DNA from: DATKYQ01 sp964640665
GTDB lineage: Bacteria; Myxococcota; B64-G9
Length of the DNA stretch: 64,000 nt
Direction: 5' to 3'
Assembly (NCBI GenBank): GCA_964640665.1
Contig: CAZXHT010000002.1
Coordinates: 1 to 64,000 of the forward strand
Shown: positions 14,969-25,292 of the stretch, piece after piece
How the letters are laid out: the number at the start of each line of letters is the position of its first letter
Position numbering within the stretch: position 1 is the first letter of the stretch
The notes under the pieces: generated by a model
Database searches by the model: none
Seen by the model: only the letters and a program-made list of their open reading frames with translations
Told to the model about the DNA's origin: nothing
Made by a program: the position numbers and the translations under genes

Positions 14969-15849
14969 CCGCGCACCTGTGCATCGAAGCAGAAATGGCG
15001 CATGCCGCCCCGTGGCGAGCTGACGATGAAAGTGACCTGGTGAGGTCCCGGCCCGGAGGCCGAGATGTCCCATTCGGCGGGAAAGTAGCCCGTCAGGTTC
15101 TGCTGCACTACCCGGCCCAGTTCCCGCCCGTCCATCAGTACCCGCAAGGTGACCGGCGCCCCGTCCTGTGCCCGGGCGGCCGGCGGGGTGAAGCCGGTAT
15201 GCACACGCAACAGCTTGCCCCCGGGAACGGACTGGTAGTGGATCTCGAGCGGATCGTCGGCCGGGTGGGCCCAGATGATCTTACGGGGATCATCGCCCAA
15301 CTCGACTATCATCCGGCCGACGTAGTTCCAGTCGCGCCGGCTGCAGACCCACCTGTTCTCGACCCAGCGGGAGCACTGACGGGGCCCGTGCGGTTCGCGC
15401 ATCGACACCCGGGCTTCGCCCAGCCGGTCACGGAAGTCGTAGATCACGCGGGCCGGCGTTGGCAGATCGTAAAGATCGATCTTCAGTGCGCCCGCCCGGA
15501 TCTTCTTCAGCCGCGGATACGTCCCGAGATCGTGCCTGTGTCCGGGAAGAGAGACTACCCACAGCCTGGAGTAAGTCGACCAGTCCTCGGCCTGCGGATT
15601 GCGCAACTGGATGAATTCGAGGTCACCCACAAATTCGCGAATTCGCGCGGCCCACCAGGGAAGGACGATGATAGCGTCCCCCGGCTGCCAGTCTCCCCGA
15701 ATGGCGCGCTCGGCCGCGCGGTAGTCGTCCCGCGAGGGCTGCAACAACGGATCGACGGCCCAGAAGCCGGCCGAGTAAAGCGACACCCCCAGCACTACAG
15801 CCAGCGGCAGCAGGCGCAAGGTCCTACGATTGGGCATTCGAGCAGGCAC
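14965..15849 (-). CDS. membrane-anchored extracytoplasmic protein of unknown function
   Basis: A 294-residue protein with one N-terminal hydrophobic helix (about 10-28, LRLLPLAVVLGVSLYSAGFW) and a long soluble part with alternating beta-like segments. The C-terminal 90 residues resemble a beta-sandwich (VTLRVLMDGRELGRVV, then GPHQVTFIVSS). An RAAERAIRGDWQPGDAIIV segment is reminiscent of the soluble domains found beside GT-C enzymes. It is translationally coupled to the GT-C glycosyltransferase, so a role in the same glycosylation step is likely. Either ATG 15849 or ATG 15837 could be the start. I do not recognise a family. Confidence 0.6.
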   Translation of the reverse strand: MPARMPNRRTLRLLPLAVVLGVSLYSAGFWAVDPLLQPSRDDYRAAERAIRGDWQPGDAIIVLPWWAARIREFVGDLEFIQLRNPQAEDWSTYSRLWVVSLPGHRHDLGTYPRLKKIRAGALKIDLYDLPTPARVIYDFRDRLGEARVSMREPHGPRQCSRWVENRWVCSRRDWNYVGRMIVELGDDPRKIIWAHPADDPLEIHYQSVPGGKLLRVHTGFTPPAARAQDGAPVTLRVLMDGRELGRVVQQNLTGYFPAEWDISASGPGPHQVTFIVSSPRGGMRHFCFDAQVRG

Positions 15850-15891
15850 GATCTGTTTCTAGCAGATCTGCACGAAGTTTCCAGAAACTTA

Positions 15892-17295
15892 TCAGAAGGT
15901 GTAGCTGGCCCCGATCCCCAACGACCAGTCGTCGACCGACTCGTAGCTGCCGAAGTCAGCGGAGGCCGGATCGTTGACGAGCTGCCAGATGCGCCAGTAC
16001 TGGCCCACCAGGTACAAGAAGGATGTGATCTGGTAACGGGCCTCAACCAGAAACAGGCTCTTGTCATCGAAGCTGAAGGCCTCGGAGGCGCCCTCGAAGT
16101 TGTGCTTGTAGTAATAGGCGCCGAACTGGAAGACCTCCAGCGCGGGAACGTCGAGGTACATGCGCAGGTTCGAGTTGTAAGGCCCGTCGTAGTCGTCGTA
16201 GGAGGCTCCCACTGTGAACCAGTCGTTGACCTTGAAGATCAGCTCGGCATAGTAGCCGTTCAGGTTCTTGCCTCCCGCTTGATCCAGCACCTGGCGCTTG
16301 GGCAGCGTGACCTCCTGGTGGATGGTCTCGTCCTTGAATGGATAGGCGAACTTCTGGATCTCGTAATAAGAGTTGAAATAAGCCGGGATGTAGTCGGGTT
16401 GGAAGTAGCGATACTCGAGCCTGGCCGACAGGTCGATGGAGACCAGCGGTATGTGGAACACCCCCAGGATGCCGGCGTGGTAACCGACGCCGGCGTCGAG
16501 GATGCCGTTCAGGTCGGTGTAGGGAGTTAGCGTCAACCAGGAGGCGTCCAGCACCTTAAACTCGATGTCACCGCCCAGGACCGTGGCGGCTTTCTCCCGG
16601 CTGACCCTGGGGTAGCCGTCCTCTACCGCGTTTTCCTCCACGCTATATGGCGCCTTGACGTCCGACACGACCGTGAAACCCACTGCCAGGTTGTTCATGT
16701 ACGACTCTGTGTCAACGAATGACCATGGCCTTACATACGCGCGGCCTCCAAAGAAGGTGGGGTAGAAGATGTTGTTCACCAACGTCTCCACACCGCCGTA
16801 GTCGGTGTTCAGATCGAGGGCCAGCCCCACCTTGAAATGATCGAGATCTATGTTGTTGTAGTAGCGACTGACAATAGTGCCGTGTCCCAGATCGGTGCCC
16901 CACAACTCACCCACCATGAAATACAGGAGATCCCCCTTGTGGCCGAAGCGGAAAAACTTGATGATCTTCAGGTAGTCGCTCCACTCGTCCCAGTCTTCCT
17001 TGCGAAATATCCCGCCAACCTCGTCGTTTTGTGGATCCTCGTCCAGCAGGCGCAGGCGCAACGGCACCCGCACGCCGAACCCGATCTTGCCCAGGTCCAT
17101 GGAGAAGTCCAGGTTGATGGTGGTGAACAGGTCGCCGTCTATCATGCCGAAATTCATATCGCCCGCCAGGCGGCCCTTGGCGGCCGACAGGGGCTCCGCC
17201 CCTGCGGCTCCCTTGATCGAGTCGGCGCCCTGGGCAGAGGAAAGACAGGGCGTCGAGATGACGGCCAGCGCCAGGAGCAACGCTACAGTCTTCAT
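15892..17295 (-). CDS. outer-membrane beta-barrel protein
   Basis: A 467-residue exported protein. Residues 1-22 form a Sec signal peptide (MKTVALLLALAVISTPCLSS, cleaved near AQG). The mature part is made of alternating aromatic and polar beta-strands, and the chain ends GIGASYTF, a terminal Phe as recognised by the BAM machinery. It therefore should sit in the outer membrane. No known porin or transporter signature is visible. It is the last gene of the sigma/anti-sigma operon and overlaps the periplasmic protein gene by 4 bp, so it is a likely target or sensor component of that stress system. Confidence 0.7.
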   Translation of the reverse strand: MKTVALLLALAVISTPCLSSAQGADSIKGAAGAEPLSAAKGRLAGDMNFGMIDGDLFTTINLDFSMDLGKIGFGVRVPLRLRLLDEDPQNDEVGGIFRKEDWDEWSDYLKIIKFFRFGHKGDLLYFMVGELWGTDLGHGTIVSRYYNNIDLDHFKVGLALDLNTDYGGVETLVNNIFYPTFFGGRAYVRPWSFVDTESYMNNLAVGFTVVSDVKAPYSVEENAVEDGYPRVSREKAATVLGGDIEFKVLDASWLTLTPYTDLNGILDAGVGYHAGILGVFHIPLVSIDLSARLEYRYFQPDYIPAYFNSYYEIQKFAYPFKDETIHQEVTLPKRQVLDQAGGKNLNGYYAELIFKVNDWFTVGASYDDYDGPYNSNLRMYLDVPALEVFQFGAYYYKHNFEGASEAFSFDDKSLFLVEARYQITSFLYLVGQYWRIWQLVNDPASADFGSYESVDDWSLGIGASYTF

Positions 17296-17756
17296 TTCTT
17301 TGCCTCCTTGAGCTTGGCCGAGATGTCCAAAATCAGCTTGCCTTCGAGGTGAGACGGACCGCCCAGCAGCGTCCGGCCCCCGTCGGCCAGCCGCAGGTTT
17401 ATTTTCAAGGCGGGTTTCACAGAGAGTTGCAACGACAGCATCGTCTTGCCGCTCGACCTGTCGATACCCTTGAAGCGAACAGAGATGGAGTGCCTGCCGG
17501 GCAGTTGCAGTTCGACTGAACTTCCCAAGCCGACCCGCGACTGGATCCGGTCCAGCAGGCGAAATTTGGATGCCGGCAACTCGGCAAGCTCGTCGCGGAT
17601 GTCCTCTAGAGCCGGATCTACCGAGTGCACCTTGTCCTTTACCGCGTAGATCACCCTGATGCCGATGGCGACCTCGGTATCCGCAGCCGTGGCGGGCAAA
17701 ACCAAGGCCAAAAGAAGAAGCAGACCCATGCAGACGAGTCGTGCAAGCCTTGTCAT
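17292..17756 (-). CDS. small exported periplasmic protein of unknown function
   Basis: A 154-residue protein with a clear signal peptide (residues 1-24, cleavage after LPATA). The mature domain is about 130 residues, predicted beta-rich at its C-terminus (GKTMLSLQLSVKPALKINL, then LEGKLILDISAK). It overlaps the anti-sigma gene by 4 bp upstream and the beta-barrel gene by 4 bp downstream, placing it in a tightly coupled four-gene operon. The position between an anti-sigma factor and an outer-membrane protein suggests a periplasmic messenger or chaperone, but no homologous family is recognised. Confidence 0.6.
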   Translation of the reverse strand: MTRLARLVCMGLLLLLALVLPATAADTEVAIGIRVIYAVKDKVHSVDPALEDIRDELAELPASKFRLLDRIQSRVGLGSSVELQLPGRHSISVRFKGIDRSSGKTMLSLQLSVKPALKINLRLADGGRTLLGGPSHLEGKLILDISAKLKEAKK

Positions 17757-18307
17757 AGATCGTCTCCTTCCGATGCCTTGTCTCTTGCCCCGTCGAAATC
17801 GTACAGCCAGATCACCGTAGTGTTGTTCTTCGAAACCGTGAAAATCATCGAACGCTGCCCGGCGTACTCCATGGAATCGATGATGGCTTCGTTGTCAACC
17901 CGTGCTACGCGATCGTCTTCTGCGCCTGGTGTTAGCACGGGCGCCGGCTGCAGGTGAGGAATGAGCAGCACCAGCAGCACCGCGGCGGTCACCAGCGAAG
18001 TCAGCCAGATTGCCCGATAATGATAGAGCGCCTCTCCGAGCCAGATACGAGCACGCACGCTGAGCGGCTGGCGAACATCGGCAGCGATACCGGCCATCAC
18101 TTGTTCGTCGAAATGCGAAAAGTCGGCCTGCTCGGCCGCGTCCCTGAGTGTCTCGCGCAGTATGCGCGACTGCAGTTCGAGTCGCTCGAGCGCCCCCCGG
18201 CAGTCCGGACACTCGGATAGGTGCGCCGCCACCCTGGCCTTCTTGCGGCGCGGCAGCTCATTGTCGAGATATCGCCCTAACAGGATCTCCTGGAAATGTT
18301 CATCCAT
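17753..18307 (-). CDS. zinc-binding anti-sigma factor (zf-HC2 type)
   Basis: A 184-residue single-pass inner-membrane protein. The cytoplasmic N-terminus has the ZAS motif H29-x3-C33-x2-C36 (AAHLSECPDC), which holds the sigma factor. One transmembrane helix spans about 99-119, followed by a periplasmic tail of about 65 residues. The tail contains a VSKNNTTVIWLYDFDG strand typical of this delta-proteobacterial anti-sigma group. The gene overlaps the sigma gene by 8 bp upstream and the next gene by 4 bp, consistent with a matched sigma/anti-sigma pair responding to envelope state, probably by proteolysis or redox at the zinc site. Confidence 0.85.
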   Translation of the reverse strand: MDEHFQEILLGRYLDNELPRRKKARVAAHLSECPDCRGALERLELQSRILRETLRDAAEQADFSHFDEQVMAGIAADVRQPLSVRARIWLGEALYHYRAIWLTSLVTAAVLLVLLIPHLQPAPVLTPGAEDDRVARVDNEAIIDSMEYAGQRSMIFTVSKNNTTVIWLYDFDGARDKASEGDDL

Positions 18308-18980
18308 GACTCACGCTCCCGGGGTTCACGTCTTCCTTTGGTTTTTCACGGCCACCCTTGTCGCCGGCGTGCCGTAGCATTGTGTCATGTTCCCCGCTCT
18401 TGACCAGGTACTCCGTCAACGCGCGTTGCAGGTTCTTCCTGGCATGGTGCAGGCGTGACATCACCGTGCCGCGATGAATCTTCATTGTGCGAGAGATCTC
18501 CTCATAGCTCAGTCCCTCGACCTCGCGCAGCAGCAGAACCGCGCGATGTTTCTCGCTCAAGGTAGCCAGCGCCCGCTCGATCTGCCGGCCCAGTTCCTTG
18601 CGCTTGAAGGCGGCATGCGGGTTGCCGTCCAGGAAAGTCGGCGCCACAAGAGCCTCGCTGTCATCCGGTTCGCGCCGTCCGAGCATGTCGTCGTAGTCAA
18701 CCGTGTCCCGCCGATTTGCCTTGCGAAGGTGGTCGATCGACAGGTTGACGGCTATACGGTAGATCCAGGTGTAGAAACTCGAGGTTCCCTGGAAACTGCC
18801 CAGGTAGCGATGAACCTTGATGAAGACCTCCTGGGAGATATCCAGGGCGGCCTGTGGATCGCGCACCATCCCGTAGGCAATTGAAAACACCTTTCGCCGA
18901 TAGCGTTCCATCAGCATCCTGAATGCCTCTTCGTCCCCGCGCCGTGCGCGCCGGACCAGCTGTTTCTCATCCGAAGCCAA
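18300..18980 (-). CDS. ECF RNA polymerase sigma factor (RpoE-like)
   Basis: A 226-residue sigma-70 family protein. Region 2 is at about 22-85 (RRKVFSIAYGMVRD, then ALDISQEVFIKVHRYLGSF and YTWIYRIAVNLSIDHLRK), and region 4 at about 140-195 (LSEKHRAVLLLREVEGLSYE, a helix-turn-helix, then GTVMSRLHHARKNLQ). The linker is longer than usual and acidic, and the last 30 residues form a Lys/Asp-rich tail. Start is TTG 18980. The first ATG upstream is out of frame. It heads the operon sigma, anti-sigma, periplasmic protein, beta-barrel, and should direct RNA polymerase to envelope-stress promoters, likely including its own. Confidence 0.85.
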   Translation of the reverse strand: MASDEKQLVRRARRGDEEAFRMLMERYRRKVFSIAYGMVRDPQAALDISQEVFIKVHRYLGSFQGTSSFYTWIYRIAVNLSIDHLRKANRRDTVDYDDMLGRREPDDSEALVAPTFLDGNPHAAFKRKELGRQIERALATLSEKHRAVLLLREVEGLSYEEISRTMKIHRGTVMSRLHHARKNLQRALTEYLVKSGEHDTMLRHAGDKGGREKPKEDVNPGSVSHG

Positions 18981-19141
18981 GGGTGCATGTTCCAGCTGTA
19001 TGTGAGACGCAAAGAAACATCTTGTTATTCATAGCACTAACCGCCTACGGGCCCACTGCGGACTCGCTGCAATAGTAGCCAGCAAGGTAAAAAGAGGCAA
19101 GAATAATAAGAAATAACAATCAGCGGCGATCCGACAGGCCG

Positions 19142-19159
19142 CGTGTCACTCTTGACACG
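19142..19159. promoter_or_regulatory. perfect inverted repeat overlapping a -35-like hexamer
   Basis: CGTGTCA (19142-19148) and TGACACG (19153-19159) form a perfect 7-bp inverted repeat with a 4-base spacer. It covers TTGACA (19152-19157), a good -35 element, with a weaker TAGCGT (19175-19180) 17 bases downstream. It lies 39 bp before the DUF4175 gene and in the region divergent from the ECF sigma operon. An operator for a dimeric repressor is likely, but the regulator is not identifiable here. Confidence 0.45.
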
Positions 19160-19197
19160 TCTCGTGGCCACCCGTAGCGTAGAGTTTTGGGAGAGAA

Positions 19198-22100
19198 ATG
19201 AGCCCGGCCGACAAGATTATTGCGTTTGTAACAAGATGCCGGCGGCGGTTTCTCGGCCTGGAGACCCTGACTGGTTGCTGCGTTCTCATGAGCATCGCGG
19301 CCGGAATCTTCCTGGCCGGAGCCTTCGGCTCCGATGTTTTTGCAGGGGAGTCAGGAGTGACCCGTCTCGTATTGCGGCTAGTGATGGCCGCCGGCATGTT
19401 GCTGGTGTTGTGGCGTTACCTCCTCGCTCCGCGGCTTCGCCTGGCCTCGGCTGTTTCCGTAGCCCGGGAGGTCGAGCGCCGCATTTTCAGCAGCCGCAAC
19501 CTCGAACTGGTCGGCGCGCTGGAGCTTTCGCGGATCGGTAAGGAACAAGTCGAACTCGCGGGCGTCAGCCGTGAGTTGATCGAGGCACACCTTGAGTGCC
19601 AGGCCGGACGCATCGCGGAAATCCCGGTCGAGCGGGTTTTTAGCCGCGGGCGCTTGAGAAAACCATTGATCTTGCTCACCAGCCTGCTGGCAGTCTGTGC
19701 GCTTGCAGCCATTGTCTGGCCCGACAGGGCAGTAGGCGGCATTCGCCTGCTACTCGGCACGGGCGGCACGGCAAGTGTGCTTGCGGGAAGAGACGAACCG
19801 TCGTGGGTGGGGGATATCAGACTGACCTATCGATACCCGGCCTATAGCGGGCGTCAGCAGCGCATCATCGAGGGAACCGATGGGGCAGTTGTCGCACTGC
19901 CCGGCACACGGGTCGGCATCACGGCCAGGACAGACAGGAAGATCGCCAGAGCCGGCTTGCGGCTTTCAGGGCAGGCCTTGCCCCTGAAGATCGAGGCCGA
20001 TATTCACTTATCGGGAGAGCTGACCGTCACGCGCGCCGGGCGTTACCGCTTCGATCTCGCGGACGCACGGGGGCGAGAGTGGGCCGATCCGCGGGGACAC
20101 GCGATCGACATCGAGGCCGACCACCCGCCGGCGGTCGTGCTTAATCGTCCCGCCCACGATCTTGAGATCAGGAACCGTGACAGGCTGCAGCTACTCTACA
20201 ACGCCACTGACGATTTCGGGCTCGGCGAGATCAGGCTGGCCTGGCGCGTGGTCGGACGGCCGGGCAGCGAGAAACGCCGCCTGCTCAGGCGCCCTGGCCC
20301 GGGGACACGCAGGACCAGCCGGCGTTCCTTCCTCTGGGATCTGGCCGAGCTGCATCTCGAGCCGGGCGAGCGGTTGCAGTTCTTCATAGAGGCCACGGAC
20401 AATGATACGGTCTCCGGCCCGAAAATCGGTCGCTCTGCCACTTGCAATGCCAAGGTATTCTCGGCCGACGAGCACCACCGCGAGCTGCTACAGCAAATAC
20501 AGGCTGCCTGGGAAGGGCTGCTGGCCGCCCTGGCCGATGCGCTCGATCTCGACCCGCAGGCCGGGGGCATCAAGGTGCCGGACCTCGATGCCTACCGGCG
20601 CCTGTTCGAGGGCGGCGGCGCCTTGCTGCAAAAAATGCGGCGGATAAACATCGCCTTGCGTTCCGACGAGCGGGCTCAGGCGTCGCTGGTCACCGCCTTC
20701 GGGCACGTCACCGAGCGCCTTGCATATCTGCATACGCGGCTGGGCCGCCTGCTGACTCCTTCCTTGGCCGGGGCGGAAATTTCTTTACGGTTGCTAGCCG
20801 ACCAACGCGGCCGCAGGATCTCGCGCCTGGAGCAAGACGTGCTTTACTTGGAAGACCTCCTCGACCTGGTGCGCCTGGGCGAAATCGATCGCCTGGCGCG
20901 CGACATGGAAGAAGTCCGCCTGCGCCTGTCCGAGCTGATGAAACGTTACGCCAAGGCTCCCGACGACGAGACCCGACGGCAAATCGAGGCGGATATCGCG
21001 CGCCTGAAGGAAAAGATTGCGAAGCTGCTGGCTAGGCAGCGCGAAGTGCTCAAGGGAGTGCGCGACGAATATTTCAATCCCGATGCCTTGCGGAAATTGC
21101 TTTCCGACCGCGATATGCTGGCGTCGCTCGACCGGGTTCAGCAATTACTCAACCAGGGAAAGATTGACCAGGCCGCAGCCGAGTTGCAAAAGCTTGAAAG
21201 TCAACTGGCCGCTTTGCGCGCAGCCGTCGAACGATCCCGGGCCCGGATGGGGGGCGGGCGTTACCAAAAGCTGGCACAGAAAATGATCCGTTCCATGGGC
21301 GAGCTGAAGATGATCACCGAGTCACAACGTAAGCTGATGGATGCCACCGGGCGTATTCGCGATCGCCTGTTCGAGAAGCTGAAAAGCAGCAACCTGGCCG
21401 CGCTCGAGAAAAAGTTCGCCAAGTTACGCAAGAAGGTTGCCGGTGTCAGGCGTGACATCAAAGGCTTGCCACAAGAATGGCCGGATCGTTACATCGAGCA
21501 GCTTCGCCTGATCGCCTTGCAACAGGCCCGCCTGCTGGACATGAGCCTCGAGTCGCTCGACATATCCGGCTCGCTGGAGGCGGCTGAAAAGCTGGCTGAT
21601 GCCGCCGATCGTCTGTCGAACGACGTGCGCATCAACGCCGCCATGGAGCCGTCCGCGAACCGCAAGCGCCGCGAATGGCTTGCCAAGAACCAAAAGTCCG
21701 CAGACAGGGCGGCCCGGAGAAGCAAGGGCATATACGAGGAACTCAAGAAGATCGTGCCCAGTCCAGAAAGACTGCTCGGGGGACGGGAAGTCCGGAAACT
21801 CGGGCGCTTGGGACAGCGTCAGGAAGAGTTGCGAGCCCACTTGCGCGATCTTGAGCGTGGCCTGCGACAGATCAACGAGTCGGCGCCAATCTTCGGCCAG
21901 GGCAGTCTCGGCCGCCTCGAGCGCGGAGGCCGGCACATGCGCCGGGCGGCCTCCGCGCTGGGCAAAAAACACCCCGGGCGGGCACAGTCCCAACAACGCG
22001 GCGCCGTCGCCGAACTGGAGGCATTGCAGAAAGCCCTGCAGAAAAGCTGCCGCGGGGGGGCGGGGGGGATGCCGCTGCCCATGGGAAGCGGAAGAGGATT

Positions 22101-22287
22101 GGGCCGGGGAATGGACATGGGCGGGCCGGGCGGCACACCGCAGGAGCGCGACGTCGAGCTGCCCGACCCCGATGAATATCGGGCCCCGCCTGCCTTTCGC
22201 GAGGCGTTGCTGAAGGGCATGAAGGATCCGGTGCCCGAGGCCTTCAGGCGGCAGGTCCGGCGCTACTACGAGGAACTGGTCAAATGA
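19198..22287 (+). CDS. DUF4175 family membrane protein
   Basis: A 1029-residue protein. Two N-terminal transmembrane helices (about 18-40 and 55-75) and a third near 158-176 are followed by an extracytoplasmic beta-rich part and then long coiled-coil stretches (about 540-900). Next comes a Gly/Met-rich spacer, and the chain ends in the DUF4175 C-terminal signature (DEYRAPPAFREALLKGMKD, then a YYEELVK end). The family is common in Deltaproteobacteria, Myxococcota and Bacteroidota, usually beside MoxR and DUF58 genes. Its function is not established, but envelope assembly is suspected. GGGAG lies 5 bases before ATG 19198. It overlaps the next gene by 4 bp. Confidence 0.8.
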   Translation: MSPADKIIAFVTRCRRRFLGLETLTGCCVLMSIAAGIFLAGAFGSDVFAGESGVTRLVLRLVMAAGMLLVLWRYLLAPRLRLASAVSVAREVERRIFSSRNLELVGALELSRIGKEQVELAGVSRELIEAHLECQAGRIAEIPVERVFSRGRLRKPLILLTSLLAVCALAAIVWPDRAVGGIRLLLGTGGTASVLAGRDEPSWVGDIRLTYRYPAYSGRQQRIIEGTDGAVVALPGTRVGITARTDRKIARAGLRLSGQALPLKIEADIHLSGELTVTRAGRYRFDLADARGREWADPRGHAIDIEADHPPAVVLNRPAHDLEIRNRDRLQLLYNATDDFGLGEIRLAWRVVGRPGSEKRRLLRRPGPGTRRTSRRSFLWDLAELHLEPGERLQFFIEATDNDTVSGPKIGRSATCNAKVFSADEHHRELLQQIQAAWEGLLAALADALDLDPQAGGIKVPDLDAYRRLFEGGGALLQKMRRINIALRSDERAQASLVTAFGHVTERLAYLHTRLGRLLTPSLAGAEISLRLLADQRGRRISRLEQDVLYLEDLLDLVRLGEIDRLARDMEEVRLRLSELMKRYAKAPDDETRRQIEADIARLKEKIAKLLARQREVLKGVRDEYFNPDALRKLLSDRDMLASLDRVQQLLNQGKIDQAAAELQKLESQLAALRAAVERSRARMGGGRYQKLAQKMIRSMGELKMITESQRKLMDATGRIRDRLFEKLKSSNLAALEKKFAKLRKKVAGVRRDIKGLPQEWPDRYIEQLRLIALQQARLLDMSLESLDISGSLEAAEKLADAADRLSNDVRINAAMEPSANRKRREWLAKNQKSADRAARRSKGIYEELKKIVPSPERLLGGREVRKLGRLGQRQEELRAHLRDLERGLRQINESAPIFGQGSLGRLERGGRHMRRAASALGKKHPGRAQSQQRGAVAELEALQKALQKSCRGGAGGMPLPMGSGRGLGRGMDMGGPGGTPQERDVELPDPDEYRAPPAFREALLKGMKDPVPEAFRRQVRRYYEELVK

Positions 22288-24212
22288 CGCGCCGGCTGAA
22301 GATACTTTTCCTGCTGGCCGCCCTGGGCTGGCAGGCAACCGCCGCGGGACAAAAGGATGTGGCCGGGCTGGTTGCGCGACAGGTCGAACTAATCGACCGT
22401 CAACTCCACGAGTGGCGCTTCATCGAGGCACGCGAGACAGCTCAGGGATTGCTTACCGCTCATCCCGATCTTCCGGCTGTCCAGCTCGCCGCGGGCTGGG
22501 TAAAGTTTCACTTCGCCGAGCACCGCGCAGCGCGTCAGTTGATAGATCGCGCGCTGGCGGCTCTGGGCGATGATCTGCAAAGGGATTTTCGCGTCGAACT
22601 CATCCGGGCGGCTGCCGGGATCGCAGACGGCTTCGTGCGTCAGGAGAGTCCGGACGGCAAGGTTGTGGTATTTCACAGCCCCGGCGTGGAAAACATCCTC
22701 ACACCCTACCTTGTAGAAACCGTTCAACGAACGCTGGCGGTTGTCGGCCAAGACCTGGGCTTCAAGCCGCCGCAACCGATCCTGGTGGAAATCCTGCCCG
22801 ACTCCGCCGCGCTGGCGGCCATGACCGGGCTGACCGTCGACGAAATCAGCACCAGCGGCACGATCGCCGTCTGTAAGTACGGGCGCCTGTTGGTTACCTC
22901 GCCACGGGCTACATTGAAGGGCTACGGCTGGCTGGATACGGCCAGCCATGAGCTGGTACACATGATCATTTCTCAGAAGACGCACAACCACACGCCTATA
23001 TGGATCCATGAGGCTTTGGCCAAGTTCGAGGAACGTCGCTGGCGATCGGGTGAGCCGCTTTTCCGCGAAGGACTCTTGCCGCAGGCGCAGAGCAACCTGG
23101 CTCGGGCCCTCAGAGAGAATCGTTTGGTCACTTTCGAACAGATGCATCCTTCCATGGCGCTCTTGCCCAGCGCCGCGGCCGTCGCGCTGGCTTTCTCCGA
23201 GGTCCAAATGGCGGCGCGCTTTCTCCGTGATCGGGGGGGCTATGCCGGCATTCGCAAGATGCTCGATTTCCTCGGCCAGGGACTGTCCGACTTCGAGGCC
23301 ATCAAGCGTGTCTTTGGGCTGACGAAAGACGGGTTCGTCAGTGCCTGGACGGCCTACATGCGCCGACAGAAGCTGGTCGTGCTCAACGGCGAAGAACTTT
23401 TCGATAAGGACATAAGCGATCGGCGTCCCGTATCCAGCGGAGAACGCGCGCTCTCGTCCGGGCGCAATGTTGGTCTGCGCGACCTGTTCCACCTGGGCGA
23501 ATTATTGAGGGCCCGTGGGCGTACGAGCGCCTCGGTCGTCGAGTACGACAAGGCGGTGCGCAAGGCGGGCAAGCACCATGCAGCATTGTGGCTGCTTTCG
23601 GATAAGCTGGGAGTGGCCCTGCTGACGCTCGGCCGCGATCAAGAAGCCAGCCTGGCCTTTCAGTCTTCCTTGCGCGTGAATCCCAATGACCTCGAAGCGC
23701 ACCTGCACATCGCGTCGCTGCTGATCGAGGACAATCCCTATCGGGCCTGGCTGCAGCTGCGTGAATGCCTGCGTATTAACCCGCTCGATCCGCGGGTAGA
23801 GGCGCTGGCCGGTAAGGCTGCGGGAGTACTCCAGAAGCAAGGAGATGCTCAAAATGACTGGCACAAGCTGGCAGACAGATACAAACAAGCGCTCAAGCTG
23901 CTGGCCTACCGCAAGGCGGAATGGGCTTCAGTTGGAGCGCAAGAAAACCAAAAGGACGTGCAACACGGGCATGCCGGTCTGAAGATCTACTCCCGGCCCT
24001 GGGCCCGGGTTTGGCTGGACTACCGCGACACCGGCTTGACCACCCCGGTCTACAACCTGCGCCTCGAGCCCGGCGAACACGTAATTGCGCTGGCGGCTGC
24101 CTGCCGCAAGGACCCCGTTGTAATCCGCATCGTGGTAGGGGAAGGAGACCTCGAGGTCATTGACCGCGACCTGTGTCCGTCTTCCGGCGGGGACGTTCCG
24201 GTCGCGAAATGA
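22284..24212 (+). CDS. exported Peptidase_MA-like metalloprotease with TPR repeats
   Basis: A 642-residue protein with a signal peptide (1-21, LLAALGWQATA). A gluzincin-type domain is present: SHELVHMIIS with H222, E223 and H226, and a probable third ligand in WIHEALAKFEE (E243). This is the Peptidase_MA family pattern. Residues about 400-540 contain tetratricopeptide-like helices (LGRDQEASLAFQSSLRVNPN, then LRECLRINPLDP), and the C-terminus is a PEGA-like beta-domain (YNLRLEPGEHVIALAA). It is coupled by ATGA overlap to the DUF4175 gene. It probably acts in the periplasm. Peptidase activity is predicted, not certain. Confidence 0.75.
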   Translation: MTRRLKILFLLAALGWQATAAGQKDVAGLVARQVELIDRQLHEWRFIEARETAQGLLTAHPDLPAVQLAAGWVKFHFAEHRAARQLIDRALAALGDDLQRDFRVELIRAAAGIADGFVRQESPDGKVVVFHSPGVENILTPYLVETVQRTLAVVGQDLGFKPPQPILVEILPDSAALAAMTGLTVDEISTSGTIAVCKYGRLLVTSPRATLKGYGWLDTASHELVHMIISQKTHNHTPIWIHEALAKFEERRWRSGEPLFREGLLPQAQSNLARALRENRLVTFEQMHPSMALLPSAAAVALAFSEVQMAARFLRDRGGYAGIRKMLDFLGQGLSDFEAIKRVFGLTKDGFVSAWTAYMRRQKLVVLNGEELFDKDISDRRPVSSGERALSSGRNVGLRDLFHLGELLRARGRTSASVVEYDKAVRKAGKHHAALWLLSDKLGVALLTLGRDQEASLAFQSSLRVNPNDLEAHLHIASLLIEDNPYRAWLQLRECLRINPLDPRVEALAGKAAGVLQKQGDAQNDWHKLADRYKQALKLLAYRKAEWASVGAQENQKDVQHGHAGLKIYSRPWARVWLDYRDTGLTTPVYNLRLEPGEHVIALAAACRKDPVVIRIVVGEGDLEVIDRDLCPSSGGDVPVAK

Positions 24213-24263
24213 GTGGCGGGCGCGGTGCGTTTTGAGTATCATACACTGGAACAGGGAGAAACC

Positions 24264-25278
<1,015 letters not shown>

Positions 25279-25292
<14 letters not shown>

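Noticed and set aside
14785..16530. A 581-codon plus-strand open frame across the anchored protein and barrel genes
   Set aside because: It runs antisense to two well-supported genes, has no motif and a biased composition. Long antisense frames are common at this GC content.
22389..23492. A 367-codon minus-strand open frame opposite the Peptidase_MA gene
   Set aside because: The sense strand has a signal peptide, HELVH site and coupling to its neighbours. The antisense product shows none of these.
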